A DNA stretch of 64,000 nucleotides from an uncultured Collinsella sp. (GCA_900542905.1 UQPF01000008.1:49998-113997), one strand, 5' to 3'; positions 24,570 through 33,358 are shown, counted from the stretch's first letter. Notes: generated by a model from the sequence alone, not told the origin. A program made the numbers and translations.

Positions 24570-25967
24570 ATGGAGCGTCCCTGCGCATGGAAAAAGTACA
24601 CGCCACAGCAAATCGAGGAGCTCGAGGAGCTTTGCCGCGGCTATAAGCAGTTTTTGAGCGAGAACAAGACCGAGCGCCTGTGCGTCAAGGCCGGCATCAA
24701 GATGGCCGAGGAGGCGGGATACGTCGACCTGGAGACCGTAATCGCCGAAGGCCGCGAGCTCAAGGCAGGCGACAAGGTGTACGCCGCCAATCACGGCAAG
24801 GACCTTATGCTCGTCAACCTGGGCACCGCCCCGCTCGAGCAGGGCTTTAACATCCTGGGCGCCCACGTGGACTCGCCGCGCCTAGACCTTAAGCAGAACC
24901 CCGCCTTCGAGGCCGGCGACATGGCCTACCTCGACACGCACTACTACGGTGGCGTCAAGAGCTACCACTGGGTGGCCTCCCCGCTCGCACTCGTGGGCGT
25001 CATCTGCAAAAAGGACGGTACCACCGTCGACATCAATATCGGCGACAAGGCGGACGACCCGGTCTTTACCATCTCCGACCTGCTGATCCACCTCTCGAGC
25101 GAGCAGATGTCCAAGCCTGCCAAGGACGCCGTCGATGCCGAGATTCTCGACGTGATCGTGGGCGGCCGCCCCGTCAAGTTTGACGAGGACGACAAGGACG
25201 CCCCCAAGGAGCCCGTCAAGCAGATGTTCCTGGATATCCTCAAGGAGCAGTACGACGTCGAGGAGGAGGACTTCCTCTCCGCCGAGATCGAGGTCGTGCC
25301 CGCCGGCCCCGCCCGCGACATGGGCCTCGACCGCTCCATGATTCTGGGCTATGGCCATGACGACCGCGTCTGTGCCTACCCCTCCATGCTTGCCCAAATC
25401 GACGTCGCCAACGTGGAGCGCACGAGCATCACGCTCATCGTCGACAAGGAGGAGATCGGCTCCGTGGGTGCCACCGGCATGACGAGCCGCTTCTTCGAGA
25501 ACACCGTCGCCGAGATCATGACGCTCGCCGGCGAGAATAGCCCGCTGGCCCTGCGCCGCGCGCTCGCCCGCAGCCGCATGCTCTCCTCCGACGTGTCCGC
25601 CGGCTTTGACCCGGGCTATGCCGGCAAGTTCGAGACCAAGAACGCCGCCTTTATGGGTCGCGGTCTGTGCTTTAACAAGTACACGGGCAGCCGCGGCAAG
25701 GGCGGCTCCAACGACGCCGATGCCGAGTACGTGGCCCTCGTCCGCGACATCATGGACGAGGCCGGCGTGGATTTCCAGACCTGTGAGCTCGGTCGCGTCA
25801 ACGCGGGCGGCGGCGGCACCATTGCCTACATCATGGCCAAGTACGGCATGAACGTCATCGACTCCGGCGTTGCCGTCCTGTCCATGCACGCCCTGTGGGA
25901 GGTCGCCAACAAGGCCGATATCTACGAGGCCTATCGCGGCTACAAGGCCTTCCTCGAGCGCGCCTAA
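24570..25967 (+). CDS. M18-family zinc aminopeptidase
   Basis: Cytoplasmic metallo-aminopeptidase of 465 residues, removing N-terminal acidic or other residues from peptides. Metal ligands lie in NILGAHVDSPRLDLK (His/Asp), VDKEEIGSVGATGM (Glu-Glu pair), GYGHDDRVCA (Asp) and VLSMHALWEV (His). This is the M18 pattern. The ATG at 24570 has GGAG 8 nt upstream. It is divergent from polA and followed by an inverted repeat. Confidence 0.92.
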   Translation: MERPCAWKKYTPQQIEELEELCRGYKQFLSENKTERLCVKAGIKMAEEAGYVDLETVIAEGRELKAGDKVYAANHGKDLMLVNLGTAPLEQGFNILGAHVDSPRLDLKQNPAFEAGDMAYLDTHYYGGVKSYHWVASPLALVGVICKKDGTTVDINIGDKADDPVFTISDLLIHLSSEQMSKPAKDAVDAEILDVIVGGRPVKFDEDDKDAPKEPVKQMFLDILKEQYDVEEEDFLSAEIEVVPAGPARDMGLDRSMILGYGHDDRVCAYPSMLAQIDVANVERTSITLIVDKEEIGSVGATGMTSRFFENTVAEIMTLAGENSPLALRRALARSRMLSSDVSAGFDPGYAGKFETKNAAFMGRGLCFNKYTGSRGKGGSNDADAEYVALVRDIMDEAGVDFQTCELGRVNAGGGGTIAYIMAKYGMNVIDSGVAVLSMHALWEVANKADIYEAYRGYKAFLERA

Positions 25968-25981
25968 CCAGCCCCTTCATC

Positions 25982-26048
25982 AGTTGCGGTGAAATACGGA
26001 CTAAACTGGCCTATAAACGGCCAAAACAGACCGTATTCCACCGCAACT
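25982..26048. repeat. Interspersed inverted repeat, AGTTGCGGTG family, copy 3
   Basis: Left arm 25982-25999 (AGTTGCGGTGAAATACGG) pairs with 26031-26048 with one mismatch; a second inner stem TGGCC (26007-26011)/GGCCA (26019-26023) fills the loop. It lies between the M18 peptidase and yaaA, both on plus. Confidence 0.8.
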
Positions 26049-26071
26049 TCCTTTTTGACAGAGGAGAGTCC

Positions 26072-26881
26072 ATGCTGCAGGTCATCATTTCGCCCGCCAA
26101 GCAGATGCGCGCGGCCCAAGATGCTTTTGAAGTCCTGGGCATCCCACCCTTTGTGCGCGAGACGGCTCGCCTCCACCGCGCACTGCTAGATATCGAGCGG
26201 AATGAAGGCAGCGGCGGCCTGCAGGCGCTGTGGAACGTGAGCGACAAACTGCTGGGACCTTGCCTCAACACACTGCATGAGTTCGGGCCCATCCTGAAAA
26301 GCGGCGATCTCGACAATCCCGCACTCGCCCGTCACCTCTCCCCTGCCGTCATGTCCTATCACGGCATTCAATACCAGAGCATGGCACCCGAGGTGATGGA
26401 TTCCGCGCAGCTCGCATGGCTGCAAGACCATCTGTGGATCCTCTCCGGCCTCTACGGGTGCGTTCGTCCCTTTCATGCCGTCGAACCGTATCGGCTGGAG
26501 ATGGGCGCGAAGCTTGTCGTCGACGGTGCCCGAGACCTCTACGCATTTTGGAGCGATAAGCTCGCGCGGGCTATCGCCCCGGCAGGCTCAAACACCACGA
26601 TCGTCAACCTCGCCAGCGTAGAGTATGCCAAAGCCGTTCTGCCCCACCTCGCGGGCGACGCCACAGCCGTCACATGCCTCTTTGGCGAGGGCATCCGCAA
26701 CGGGAAGCCCATCCAACAGTCGACCGCCAGCAAAAAGGCGCGCGGCTCCATGGTGCGGTGGATGGCAGAAAACAAGCTCGAGGATGCAAGCGAACTTACC
26801 GCATTCAACATCGGCTATCGCCACGTCCCCGAGCTCTCATACCTAGGCACCCTCATGTTCATCAACGAACAGATGCTCTAG
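26072..26881 (+). CDS. yaaA: Peroxide stress protein YaaA (UPF0246)
   Basis: 269-residue cytoplasmic DNA-binding protein. In E. coli its relative limits free iron during peroxide stress. Family marks: MLQVIISPAKQMR at the N-terminus, LSGLYGCVRPFHAVEPYRLEMG in the middle, and NIGYRHVPELSYLGTLMF near the end. GAGGAGA precedes the ATG at 26072. The gene is flanked by repeat copies 3 and 4. Confidence 0.9.
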   Translation: MLQVIISPAKQMRAAQDAFEVLGIPPFVRETARLHRALLDIERNEGSGGLQALWNVSDKLLGPCLNTLHEFGPILKSGDLDNPALARHLSPAVMSYHGIQYQSMAPEVMDSAQLAWLQDHLWILSGLYGCVRPFHAVEPYRLEMGAKLVVDGARDLYAFWSDKLARAIAPAGSNTTIVNLASVEYAKAVLPHLAGDATAVTCLFGEGIRNGKPIQQSTASKKARGSMVRWMAENKLEDASELTAFNIGYRHVPELSYLGTLMFINEQML

Positions 26882-26924
26882 AGCCGGCACCCAACACTGA
26901 CCCGCTCAGTCTTCTCTATATAAC

Positions 26925-26985
26925 TTGCGGTGGAATAATTCCTATTTGAGCCTTTTTCGCACAATCAGGAACTATTCCACCGCAA
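26925..26985. repeat. Interspersed inverted repeat, AGTTGCGGTG family, copy 4
   Basis: Left arm 26925-26943 (TTGCGGTGGAATAATTCCT core) pairs with 26967-26985 with one mismatch, leaving a 23-nt loop. It lies between yaaA and a convergent hypothetical gene. After the right arm plus has CTTTT, so it may also terminate yaaA. Confidence 0.75.
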
Positions 26986-27015
26986 CTTTTATGAATTGGC
27001 TGCTAGGCTCGACAC

Positions 27016-27537
27016 CTATTCTGCTAGACCGTCGGCCTTTGCAATTCCGTTTGTCGAACCGTCCTGATAGACAATCTTGACGTGCTCGACCTCGGACACC
27101 GCAACACCCGACGGGGGCTCCAGGCGCCATTCCGTCAGCGCGATATCCATCGTCGTGGGCACATCCCCTTGATCTTTGAGCTTCACCGTCAACGTTTTGA
27201 ACGTCGCATCATACGTCACGCGTTCGATTTCCTCACCAGGAATAGACCCACCACTCAGCTGCAACTGCACAAACTCATCGCACGGGTACCAATAATCGCC
27301 CGGAACGGCGAGCGTATTGGCATTACCGCCAGTACTCCTCACCGTCATAATCGGTAGGCTATCATCAGCCTCGAACTCCCATGCAGCGCCGCCGCGACCA
27401 CCAAACGTCCAGATACAAAAGGCAATCACCAGCACGGCAAGCACCGCAAAACCGATCGCGACAAGGCCATGGTGCGCACGGCTTTCCTCGGCCGATACAT
27501 CCCATTGCGTCTCTCGATATAGATGCTTGTCTTCCAT
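27016..27537 (-). CDS. Single-pass membrane protein of unknown function
   Basis: 173 residues. A charged N-terminus (MEDKHLYRETQWDVSAEESR) is followed by one hydrophobic segment (residues about 25-43, LVAIGFAVLAVLVIAFCIW) and an extracytoplasmic beta-rich domain with many acidic residues. The ATG at 27537 has GGAGG 5 nt upstream; the much longer in-frame reading runs antisense through thiC and is not real. It is divergent from thiC. No family recognised. Confidence 0.7.
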   Translation of the reverse strand: MEDKHLYRETQWDVSAEESRAHHGLVAIGFAVLAVLVIAFCIWTFGGRGGAAWEFEADDSLPIMTVRSTGGNANTLAVPGDYWYPCDEFVQLQLSGGSIPGEEIERVTYDATFKTLTVKLKDQGDVPTTMDIALTEWRLEPPSGVAVSEVEHVKIVYQDGSTNGIAKADGLAE

Positions 27538-27587
27538 GTTCGCCTCCTCACAGGCACGCTCGTTAGGCCAATCGTACCCATTCGAGC

Positions 27588-27593
27588 TATACT
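27588..27593 (+). promoter_or_regulatory. Candidate -10 box of the thiC transcript
   Basis: TATACT sits about 16 nt before the first paired base of the TPP riboswitch, which places a transcription start just ahead of the aptamer. The -35 region is poor. Confidence 0.45.
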
Positions 27594-27608
27594 TGAGCCC
27601 ATTACATA

Positions 27609-27700
27609 AACGGGGGGCTTGCAGGACAAGACGGCAGGCTGAGATTGGGCGCGCCCGCCCTGACCCGCAAACCTGATATGGGTAATGCCAACGAAGGGAG
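27609..27700 (+). promoter_or_regulatory. TPP riboswitch (THI element)
   Basis: The leader of thiC carries the conserved thiamine-pyrophosphate aptamer blocks in order: GGGGG at the 5' side, CTGAGATTGGG, GACCCGCAAACCTGATATGG and GTAATGCCAACGAAGGGA. The last block overlaps the thiC ribosome-binding site (AAGGGAG), so TPP binding probably hides it and blocks translation. It controls thiC and perhaps thiD. Confidence 0.95.
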
Positions 27701-27708
27701 CCGTGCCA

Positions 27709-29043
27709 ATGAGCACACAGACCGAGCCCAAGCTCGTCACGCAAATCGACTTCGCCCGCGCCGGGCAGATCACACCGCAGATGAAGGAGGTCGCCGAGCG
27801 CGAGCATCGCGACCCCGAGTACATCCGCGAGCGCGTGGCCGACGGCCGCATCGCCATTCCTGCCAACATCGTGCACATCAAAAAAGGCATGCGCGCCTTT
27901 GGCGTCGGTGAGGGCCTGTCCACCAAGGTCAACGTGAACTTGGGCATCTCGGGCGACAAGGCCGATGCCGCCGAGGAATGGAAGAAGGTCAAGATCGCCG
28001 AGGACTTTGGCGCCGACGCCATCATGGACCTCTCCAACTCGGGCAAGACGCGCCAGTTCCGCCAGCAGCTCATCGACGAGACGCCGCTCATGGTAGGTAC
28101 CGTCCCCATGTACGACGCCATCGGCTACATGGAAAAGCCGCTGGTCAAGCTTACCAAGGACGACCTGTTCGAGGTCGTGCGCGCGCACGCCGAGGACGGC
28201 GTGGACTTTATGACCATCCACTGCGGCATCAACAAGTCGGTCACAAAGACCTTTAAGGAGACCGGCCGCCTCATGAACATCGTGAGCCGCGGCGGCTCGC
28301 TGCTGTTTGGCTGGATGGAGGTCACCGGTAACGAGAACCCGTTCTATGAGTTCTACGACGAGCTGCTCGAAATCTGCCACGAGTACGACGTGACGATTTC
28401 GCTCGGCGACTCCTGTCGCCCGGGCTGCCTCTACGACTCCAACGACGCCACCGAGACCGCCGAGATGATCGAGCTGGGCAAGCTGTGCAAGCGCGCATGG
28501 GCCGCCGGCGTCCAGGTTATGGTCGAGGGTCCGGGCCACATGGCGCTCGACGAGATCGCCGCCAACATGAAACTGCAGAAGCGCCTGTGCCACAACGCCC
28601 CGTTCTATGTGCTCGGGCCGCTGGTGACCGATATCGGCGTGGGCTACGACCACATCACCGCTGCCATCGGCGGCGCTATCTCCGCCAGCTCCGGCGCCGA
28701 CTTCCTGTGCTACGTGACGCCGGCCGAGCACTTGTGCCTGCCCAACGCCCAGGATGTGCTCGACGGCCTCATGGCCACCAAGATCGCCGCACACGCCGCC
28801 GACATCGCCAAAAAGGTGCCCCACGCCCGCGACATGGACGACAAGATGGGCCAGGCACGCCGCAAGCTTGACTGGGACGCCATGTGGGAGTGCGCGCTCG
28901 ACCCGGTTACGGGCAAGAAGCGCTACGAGGAGTCCCCCGCCGCCACCGAGGGCACTTGCACCATGTGTGGCAAGATGTGCGCCGTCCGCACCGTCAACAA
29001 AATCTTCGAGGGCACCACGATCGACCTCGGCATGGAGGACTAG
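27709..29043 (+). CDS. thiC: Phosphomethylpyrimidine synthase ThiC
   Basis: Radical-SAM enzyme that turns aminoimidazole ribotide into HMP phosphate, the pyrimidine half of thiamine. 444 residues, starting at the ATG right behind the riboswitch. Marks: NVNLGISGDKADAAEEWKK, MTIHCGINKSVTK, GSLLFGWMEVTGNENPFYE, and the C-terminal cluster motif CTMCGKMCAVRT (CX2CX4C). It is followed by thiD on the same strand. Confidence 0.96.
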   Translation: MSTQTEPKLVTQIDFARAGQITPQMKEVAEREHRDPEYIRERVADGRIAIPANIVHIKKGMRAFGVGEGLSTKVNVNLGISGDKADAAEEWKKVKIAEDFGADAIMDLSNSGKTRQFRQQLIDETPLMVGTVPMYDAIGYMEKPLVKLTKDDLFEVVRAHAEDGVDFMTIHCGINKSVTKTFKETGRLMNIVSRGGSLLFGWMEVTGNENPFYEFYDELLEICHEYDVTISLGDSCRPGCLYDSNDATETAEMIELGKLCKRAWAAGVQVMVEGPGHMALDEIAANMKLQKRLCHNAPFYVLGPLVTDIGVGYDHITAAIGGAISASSGADFLCYVTPAEHLCLPNAQDVLDGLMATKIAAHAADIAKKVPHARDMDDKMGQARRKLDWDAMWECALDPVTGKKRYEESPAATEGTCTMCGKMCAVRTVNKIFEGTTIDLGMED

Positions 29044-29137
29044 CCTGTCGCCGCGGCCGCTTCTGGCGGCGAGCTGGTGCCTGTCAATTGTTGACGTGTG
29101 AACATTTGCTTGCATTTGCGTAAAGATTGCATCGCCC

Positions 29138-29178
29138 GCCCGGGTTCGACATAGAGTCGGCCCGGGCATCTTTATAAT
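29138..29178 (+). promoter_or_regulatory. Hairpin and -10 box between thiC and thiD
   Basis: GCCCGGG (29138-29144) pairs with CCCGGGC (29161-29167), with an inner CGAC/GTCG. It is followed by ATCTT and TATAAT (29173-29178). The hairpin may end thiC transcription and the TATAAT may start a thiD transcript 47 nt before its ATG. Both readings are tentative. Confidence 0.4.
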
Positions 29179-29224
29179 GCTGGCTTATAGACCCATTTGA
29201 TTCCGACCGAACAAGGGAGCGAAC

Positions 29225-30055
29225 ATGGATCGCAGTAAGGTACCTGCCGTTCTATCCATCGCAGGATCCGATTCCAGCGGTGGCGCCGGCATTCAGGCCG
29301 ACATCAAGACCATCACGGCACACCGCCTGTATGCCGAGACGGCCATCACCGCCATCACCGCACAGAACACCCTGGGCGTCACCGCCGTGCAGAACATCTC
29401 CCCGGATATTGTCGCGGCGCAGATCGATGCCGTTTTTGACGATATCCGCCCCAACGCCGTTAAGATTGGCATGGTTTCCTCTGCCGAGATTATCGATGTT
29501 ATCGCCGACCGCCTGAGCGCTTGGAACGCGACAAACGTGGTAGTCGACCCCGTCATGGTAGCCACCTCGGGCGCACGGCTGATTGCCGAAGATGCCGCCG
29601 AGGCGCTCACCCGCCGCCTGTTCCCGCTAGCGACGGTTATCACGCCCAATATTCCCGAGGCCATGGCCCTGCTCGACTACGAGGTCGACTCCGAGCGCAC
29701 GCAGCAAAATGCTGCCATGCTCCTCACCCGCCGCTTTGGTTGCGCATCCCTCGTTAAGGGCGGGCATCTTGTCAACGAGGCCAACGATGTACTGGCCGAA
29801 CCCGCGCCACTCGATGACGAGGGCAACCATCTTGGAGATCCACTCACCACGTGGTTCCGCCACAAGCGCATCGAGACCGACAACACGCACGGCACCGGAT
29901 GCACGCTCTCGTCCGCCATCGCCTGCGCGCTGGCCCAGGGCATGGATCTTGCCGATGCCGTCAACGCCGGCAAGGCATACCTGACAGGCGCTCTGGCCGC
30001 CGGCCTGAACATGGGCAAAGGCTCCGGCCCTGTCAACCACATGTGGCAATACTAA
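29225..30055 (+). CDS. thiD: Hydroxymethylpyrimidine/phosphomethylpyrimidine kinase
   Basis: Phosphorylates HMP and HMP-P to HMP-PP for thiamine synthesis. 276 residues of the ribokinase fold: VLSIAGSDSSGGAGIQADIK at the N-terminus, VVDPVMVATSGARL in the middle, and the anion-hole/catalytic-base motif NTHGTGCTLSSAIA. It works directly after ThiC. GGGAG lies just before the ATG. It is the last host gene before the prophage. Confidence 0.95.
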   Translation: MDRSKVPAVLSIAGSDSSGGAGIQADIKTITAHRLYAETAITAITAQNTLGVTAVQNISPDIVAAQIDAVFDDIRPNAVKIGMVSSAEIIDVIADRLSAWNATNVVVDPVMVATSGARLIAEDAAEALTRRLFPLATVITPNIPEAMALLDYEVDSERTQQNAAMLLTRRFGCASLVKGGHLVNEANDVLAEPAPLDDEGNHLGDPLTTWFRHKRIETDNTHGTGCTLSSAIACALAQGMDLADAVNAGKAYLTGALAAGLNMGKGSGPVNHMWQY

Positions 30056-30174
30056 AACAGTTTGCCGCAGCTCGCTATTGATGCTGACCAACAGGCAAAA
30101 CACGCTGAACGTACCGCAACACGCTGACCGTACTTAGGGTTTTGCGCCCACTTGGGATATTCGAGGGATAAGAG

Positions 30175-30210
30175 AAAAGGGCCGTGGCGACGAACCGCCA
30201 CGGCCCCTTT
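30175..30210. terminator. Intrinsic terminator at the host/prophage junction
   Basis: GGGCCGTGGCG (30179-30189) pairs with CGCCACGGCCC, framed by A/T runs on both sides (AAAA before, TTT after). On minus it is followed by TTTTCTCTT, fitting the end of the prophage lysis operon; on plus it would end thiD. The prophage left end must lie between 30056 and 30319, but I could not identify the att core. Confidence 0.7.
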
Positions 30211-30232
30211 CTGTTGCTATCGCCCGCGGCCG

Positions 30233-30322
30233 CTAGCGCCGGTTGATGCTCACGAGACACAGCCCGATTGTTGCCACGGTGCCGCCGAAAAGCGCGCCGA
30301 GGACGAACGCCAGCGCGATTAT
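30233..30322 (-). CDS. Possible tiny membrane peptide after the endolysin
   Basis: Open frame of about 29 codons reading [20 protein letters not shown] and ending SINRR, a single hydrophobic helix with a basic tail, typical of phage lysis-associated peptides. It would overlap the endolysin stop by a few bases, but the codon there is ATA, with no ATG/GTG/TTG. So it is either started at an unusual codon, translationally coupled, or decayed. Confidence 0.25.
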
Positions 30323-31458
30323 CGGCGGGTACCGTCGGACACGTAGCACTGCAGACGATCGAGCGCATAGCCGTACATGCCTGCGTAGTCATCGCCGCCG
30401 TAGGTGGAGCCATCATCGCAGACCTCGTCCCAGTAGCCAGCGTTGGCAACGTCCTGGCTACGGTAGTAGACCTGCTTGTAGCCGCCGTCAGGCGTGATGT
30501 AGTACATCTGAACGCCGTCAATGGTCTGGCCCCAAAGGCCCGCCATGCCATTCACACTGTCGCTGTAGTTGGCAGACTGCACCCAGTCGAGCCAACCGCT
30601 CTCCTTGGTGTGGACGCGGTACTTGAGCGTGCCGCTGTCCACCCACGCGATCAGCATGTCGTGGGAACCGTAGGGCATACCAGCGAAGCCCTCGGAATTG
30701 GAGTCGTTGAAGTTAGTCACAGCCTCATTCCACGCACCGTAGCGGTTATGGAGAGCATAGTGGATGTTTACGCTCTTGCCCGTGGACTTCGGGAACTTGG
30801 TACGGGTTGCAGAATAAGAGGGCTGATAGGTGCCTCCATTGCCGTTAGTCGGAGCGATGGGAGCGACATAACCGCTGCCGAGATAGGCTGCGACCGCCTG
30901 CTTGAACTCCCACCACGACTTGCCGTACTGGGCGAAATAGCCATTCGGGTCGGTGTGATCGGACCCGCCCCAGCGCTGAGCCGCCTCGTAGTGGCTCAAG
31001 AGTCGGGACGTGTCCCAGCCACGGGAGCGCAGCTCGTCGCCCGTCCACTTGACCGCTTCTGTCCACTGCTTTGCGAAATCGGAAGCATTGGTGGCGTGGG
31101 CAAGCTCGATACCGATAGTGGCGTAATTGCCATTGCCAACATGCCAGCAAAGGCGGTTCTCGGGCACCGTGTTGTACACGGTGGAGCCGTCAAGCTCCAT
31201 CACGTGGTGGACAGCATAAGTGTCATCGCGCGACCACAGCAAAGTGTGGTTGTAGGCGCTCGCGCCGGGGTTCGCCGTCTCGTGGATGACGAGGTAGCTC
31301 GCATTGAGGTAGCCGTGGCCGCTGCTAACGTACTTGTCGACACTCTGGTACGCCTCGGCTCCGCACGGGGCGGCGAGGGCCGCGACGAGCGCGAGGACGA
31401 TTGCGAAAACGCTGCGCATCGGCAGCTTGCGCTTGGGCCCGGCGTTAGTCTCCGTCAT
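30319..31458 (-). CDS. Secreted endolysin, N-acetylmuramoyl-L-alanine amidase (amidase_2-like)
   Basis: Lyses the cell wall at the end of infection. 379 residues. A signal peptide ([22 protein letters not shown]) suggests Sec export rather than pure holin release. Then comes an amidase_2/PGRP-type domain with zinc ligands in [20 protein letters not shown] and [11 protein letters not shown]. The C-terminal half (about 230-379) is Trp/Tyr-rich with a block like ChW cell-wall-binding repeats ([14 protein letters not shown]). GGGAGG lies 5 nt before the ATG. It overlaps the holin gene by 14 nt. Confidence 0.85.
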
Positions 31459-31675
31459 GCTCGCCTCCCGCCTTGAGTCGCGCGGCGTCCACGGCCTGCT
31501 CGGCCGCTGCATAGATGGCCGCGCTCGCGACCCCGCAAACGGTGCCGATGGCTGCGACGGTCTGGTTGTCCGTGGCGATGCCGGCAACGCTGGTCGCGAC
31601 GGAGCCCAAAAAAGCAGCCGTGCACAGCCAGAACTTTCGGCTCGTCAGCTTCTTGACGATCTCGTCTCTGGTCAT
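31445..31675 (-). CDS. Phage holin
   Basis: 76 residues with two hydrophobic segments (FWLCTAAFLGSVATSVAGIA and VAAIGTVCGVASAAIYAAAE), a charged N-terminus (MTRDEIVKKLTSRK) and an acidic tail. The segment MTRDEIVKKLTSRKFW is typical of small phage holins. It sits directly upstream of, and overlaps, the endolysin gene. Confidence 0.8.
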   Translation of the reverse strand: MTRDEIVKKLTSRKFWLCTAAFLGSVATSVAGIATDNQTVAAIGTVCGVASAAIYAAAEQAVDAARLKAGGEHDGD

Positions 31676-31687
31676 TGATTCCTCCTC

Positions 31688-32026
31688 CTAATCGAGTACG
31701 GGCATGTTCATCGCGTCCGTGTACAGGCGCGTGCCGGTACCGTTGCCACCTAGCCCGTGATAGGCGGCGTAGACGCTTTCCAGGTGGCGGCGCTCCTCGA
31801 CGGTCAGGCCGCCCTGCGCCGTCGCTCTCTCGTGGATACGTTGGAGCTCAGCCCAGAGCAGCGCCCGCATCCCGGCCTTCATGGCCTCGGACTCCACACG
31901 CTCCCGCTCGGACCTCTCGGACACCTTCCGCCCCTGGGCCTTGACGGTGGCCACGACCGACGCGACGCACGCCGCCACGACGCACGAGACGATGTCGGTT
32001 ATGGCGATGGCCGCCAGTGATTCCAC
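31688..32026 (-). CDS. Small phage membrane protein, lysis region
   Basis: 112 residues. An N-terminal hydrophobic helix (AAIAITDIVSCVVAACVASVVAT) is followed by a charged helical region (ERERVESEAMKAGMRALLWAEL) and a soluble tail. The GTG start at 32026 has GGAGGG 6 nt upstream. It is 12 nt ahead of the holin gene. It could be a second holin, a spanin-like or an anti-holin protein; no family is certain. Confidence 0.6.
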   Translation of the reverse strand: MESLAAIAITDIVSCVVAACVASVVATVKAQGRKVSERSERERVESEAMKAGMRALLWAELQRIHERATAQGGLTVEERRHLESVYAAYHGLGGNGTGTRLYTDAMNMPVLD

Positions 32027-32169
32027 GCTCGGCCCTCCTTTCCTCTCGCTTTCCGCGCCATCCTACGGGCGGCGTGAGATTGGGCTCCGCCGTCCGCTGC
32101 AAGCAATAAATCCCAGACGTAACGCGGCGGGCTACCATTCGTTTGGTCTAGGATTTTCGAGAGATTGGA

Positions 32170-33045
32170 TTGATCAAAATGCTGTTTTCCGATGCCGCCG
32201 CCGAGTACATGGAGGACAAAGCCAAGCGCCTGCGAGCCACCACCTTGGAGGGCTACCGCAGCGCCATCCGCTGCCATCTGATGCCGATGTGGGGCAAGCG
32301 CGAGTTAGAGACGATCAGCTTTGAGCAGGTGCAGGATTGGGTCGATTCGTTCGACCTGCCGGGCGCGGCTGAAAAGGCGTACAAGACGTTCCGCCAAATC
32401 TACCGCTGGGTATTGCGCCGCCACCAGCTGCGTATCTGGGACGTGACGCAGGGCGTGGAGCTGCCTAAAAAGCCCGCAGTGCGCCGACCGACGCTCACCG
32501 CCGAGCAGGAGCGCGTGACGCTCAAGGCCATCGTCGGGCAGCCCTTCGAGGCCGCGGTGCTCTTGGGTGCCGCACTCGGTCTGCGCAGGTGTGAGGCGTG
32601 CGCCGTGAGAATCGAGGACGTTGACTGGCGTAGTGGATGGGTACACGTCCAGCGCGGCCTGCACGTCGTGGGCGGCGAGGTCGTGGAGACGGGATGCAAG
32701 ACCAAGCTCAGCGACCGCAAACTGAAACTCCCCCGCTTCGCGCTTGAGCGCCTGCGTGCGATACGCGGGGCGCGTAGGTCGGGTCGCCTGTGCCTGCTCG
32801 ACCCTAATGCCGTGGCCCGCAGGTTCCGAGCGTTCTGCAAGCGATTCAGCCTGCCGCATGTGCCGATGACATGCCTGCGCCACTCGTGGGCTACGATCTC
32901 GCTGGAGCACGGGGCCGCCATCGAGGACATAGCCGTGGCGCTGGGGCACAGCACGGTCAATACTGCCATGAGCCACTACCTGCAGTCATTTCGAACGGTC
33001 GTGGCAAGGGCGAGCGATACGTACAGCACGGCCATGGAATGGTGA
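32170..33045 (+). CDS. Tyrosine recombinase, probable shufflon recombinase (Rci-like)
   Basis: 291-residue phage-integrase-family enzyme. N-terminal SAM-like DNA-binding domain (EYMEDKAKRLRATTLEGYRS), then the catalytic domain with box-I Arg in GAALGLRRCEACAVRI, box-II TCLRHSWATISLEHG (the usual first His of HxLRH is replaced by Thr), LGHSTVNTAMSHYLQS with the Tyr nucleophile. It is the only plus-strand gene among minus-strand phage genes. Its stop codon overlaps the inverted recombination core at 33045-33056. This position argues for a dedicated DNA-inversion role, though prophage integration is the alternative. TTG at 32170 has GAGAG upstream; ATG at 32179 is possible. Confidence 0.82.
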   Translation: MIKMLFSDAAAEYMEDKAKRLRATTLEGYRSAIRCHLMPMWGKRELETISFEQVQDWVDSFDLPGAAEKAYKTFRQIYRWVLRRHQLRIWDVTQGVELPKKPAVRRPTLTAEQERVTLKAIVGQPFEAAVLLGAALGLRRCEACAVRIEDVDWRSGWVHVQRGLHVVGGEVVETGCKTKLSDRKLKLPRFALERLRAIRGARRSGRLCLLDPNAVARRFRAFCKRFSLPHVPMTCLRHSWATISLEHGAAIEDIAVALGHSTVNTAMSHYLQSFRTVVARASDTYSTAMEW

Positions 33046-33056
33046 TTCTGTATCCC
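33045..33056 (+). repeat. Recombination core A (inverted)
   Basis: ATTCTGTATCCC on the plus strand, followed by CGAG, overlapping the recombinase stop TGA (33043-33045). It is opposite in orientation to cores B-E and so is the partner needed for inversion. Confidence 0.85.
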
Positions 33057-33343
33057 CGAGGTTCGTGGCACAGACAAGCACTGGAAAGCTGTATCAGCCT
33101 TTCCGGTGCGACCTCCCCTCGGGCAGGATGGCGGCGCTTGTCTGTATCTACAACAACGGTCGCCCGCTGGCATCGACCGTATTCCCCATATCCATCTTCG
33201 CGCGGTACTGCACCGGCTCGGGGATCTGCGCCGACTGCTATTACAGCCCGGGCGGCTTCGGTGTCCATGCCTACTATACGGGCAGCATGCTCTACCTTAT
33301 GGCTGACGCCGACGTATACAGAGCGGACTTCGTCGTGTTCTAG
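33045..33343 (+). CDS. Silent tail-tip C-terminal cassette 5 (inverted)
   Basis: Start-less coding cassette of about 95 residues beyond DSVS, opening PRFVAQTSTGKLYQPF and closing ADVYRADFVVF. It contains a Cys-rich middle (YCTGSGICADCYYSPGG) and is beta-rich. Only an internal GTG could start it and there is no ribosome site, so it is expressed only if inversion at core A joins it to the constant region at 34609-35074. It converges with cassette 4; just 15 bp separate their stops. Confidence 0.75.
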
Positions 33344-33358
33344 GAGGGCGCGGACGGG

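Noticed and set aside
32170..33045. Prophage integrase as the first choice of function
   Set aside because: Its direct overlap with core A and lack of an adjacent att repeat favour a shufflase; integration is kept as the alternative.
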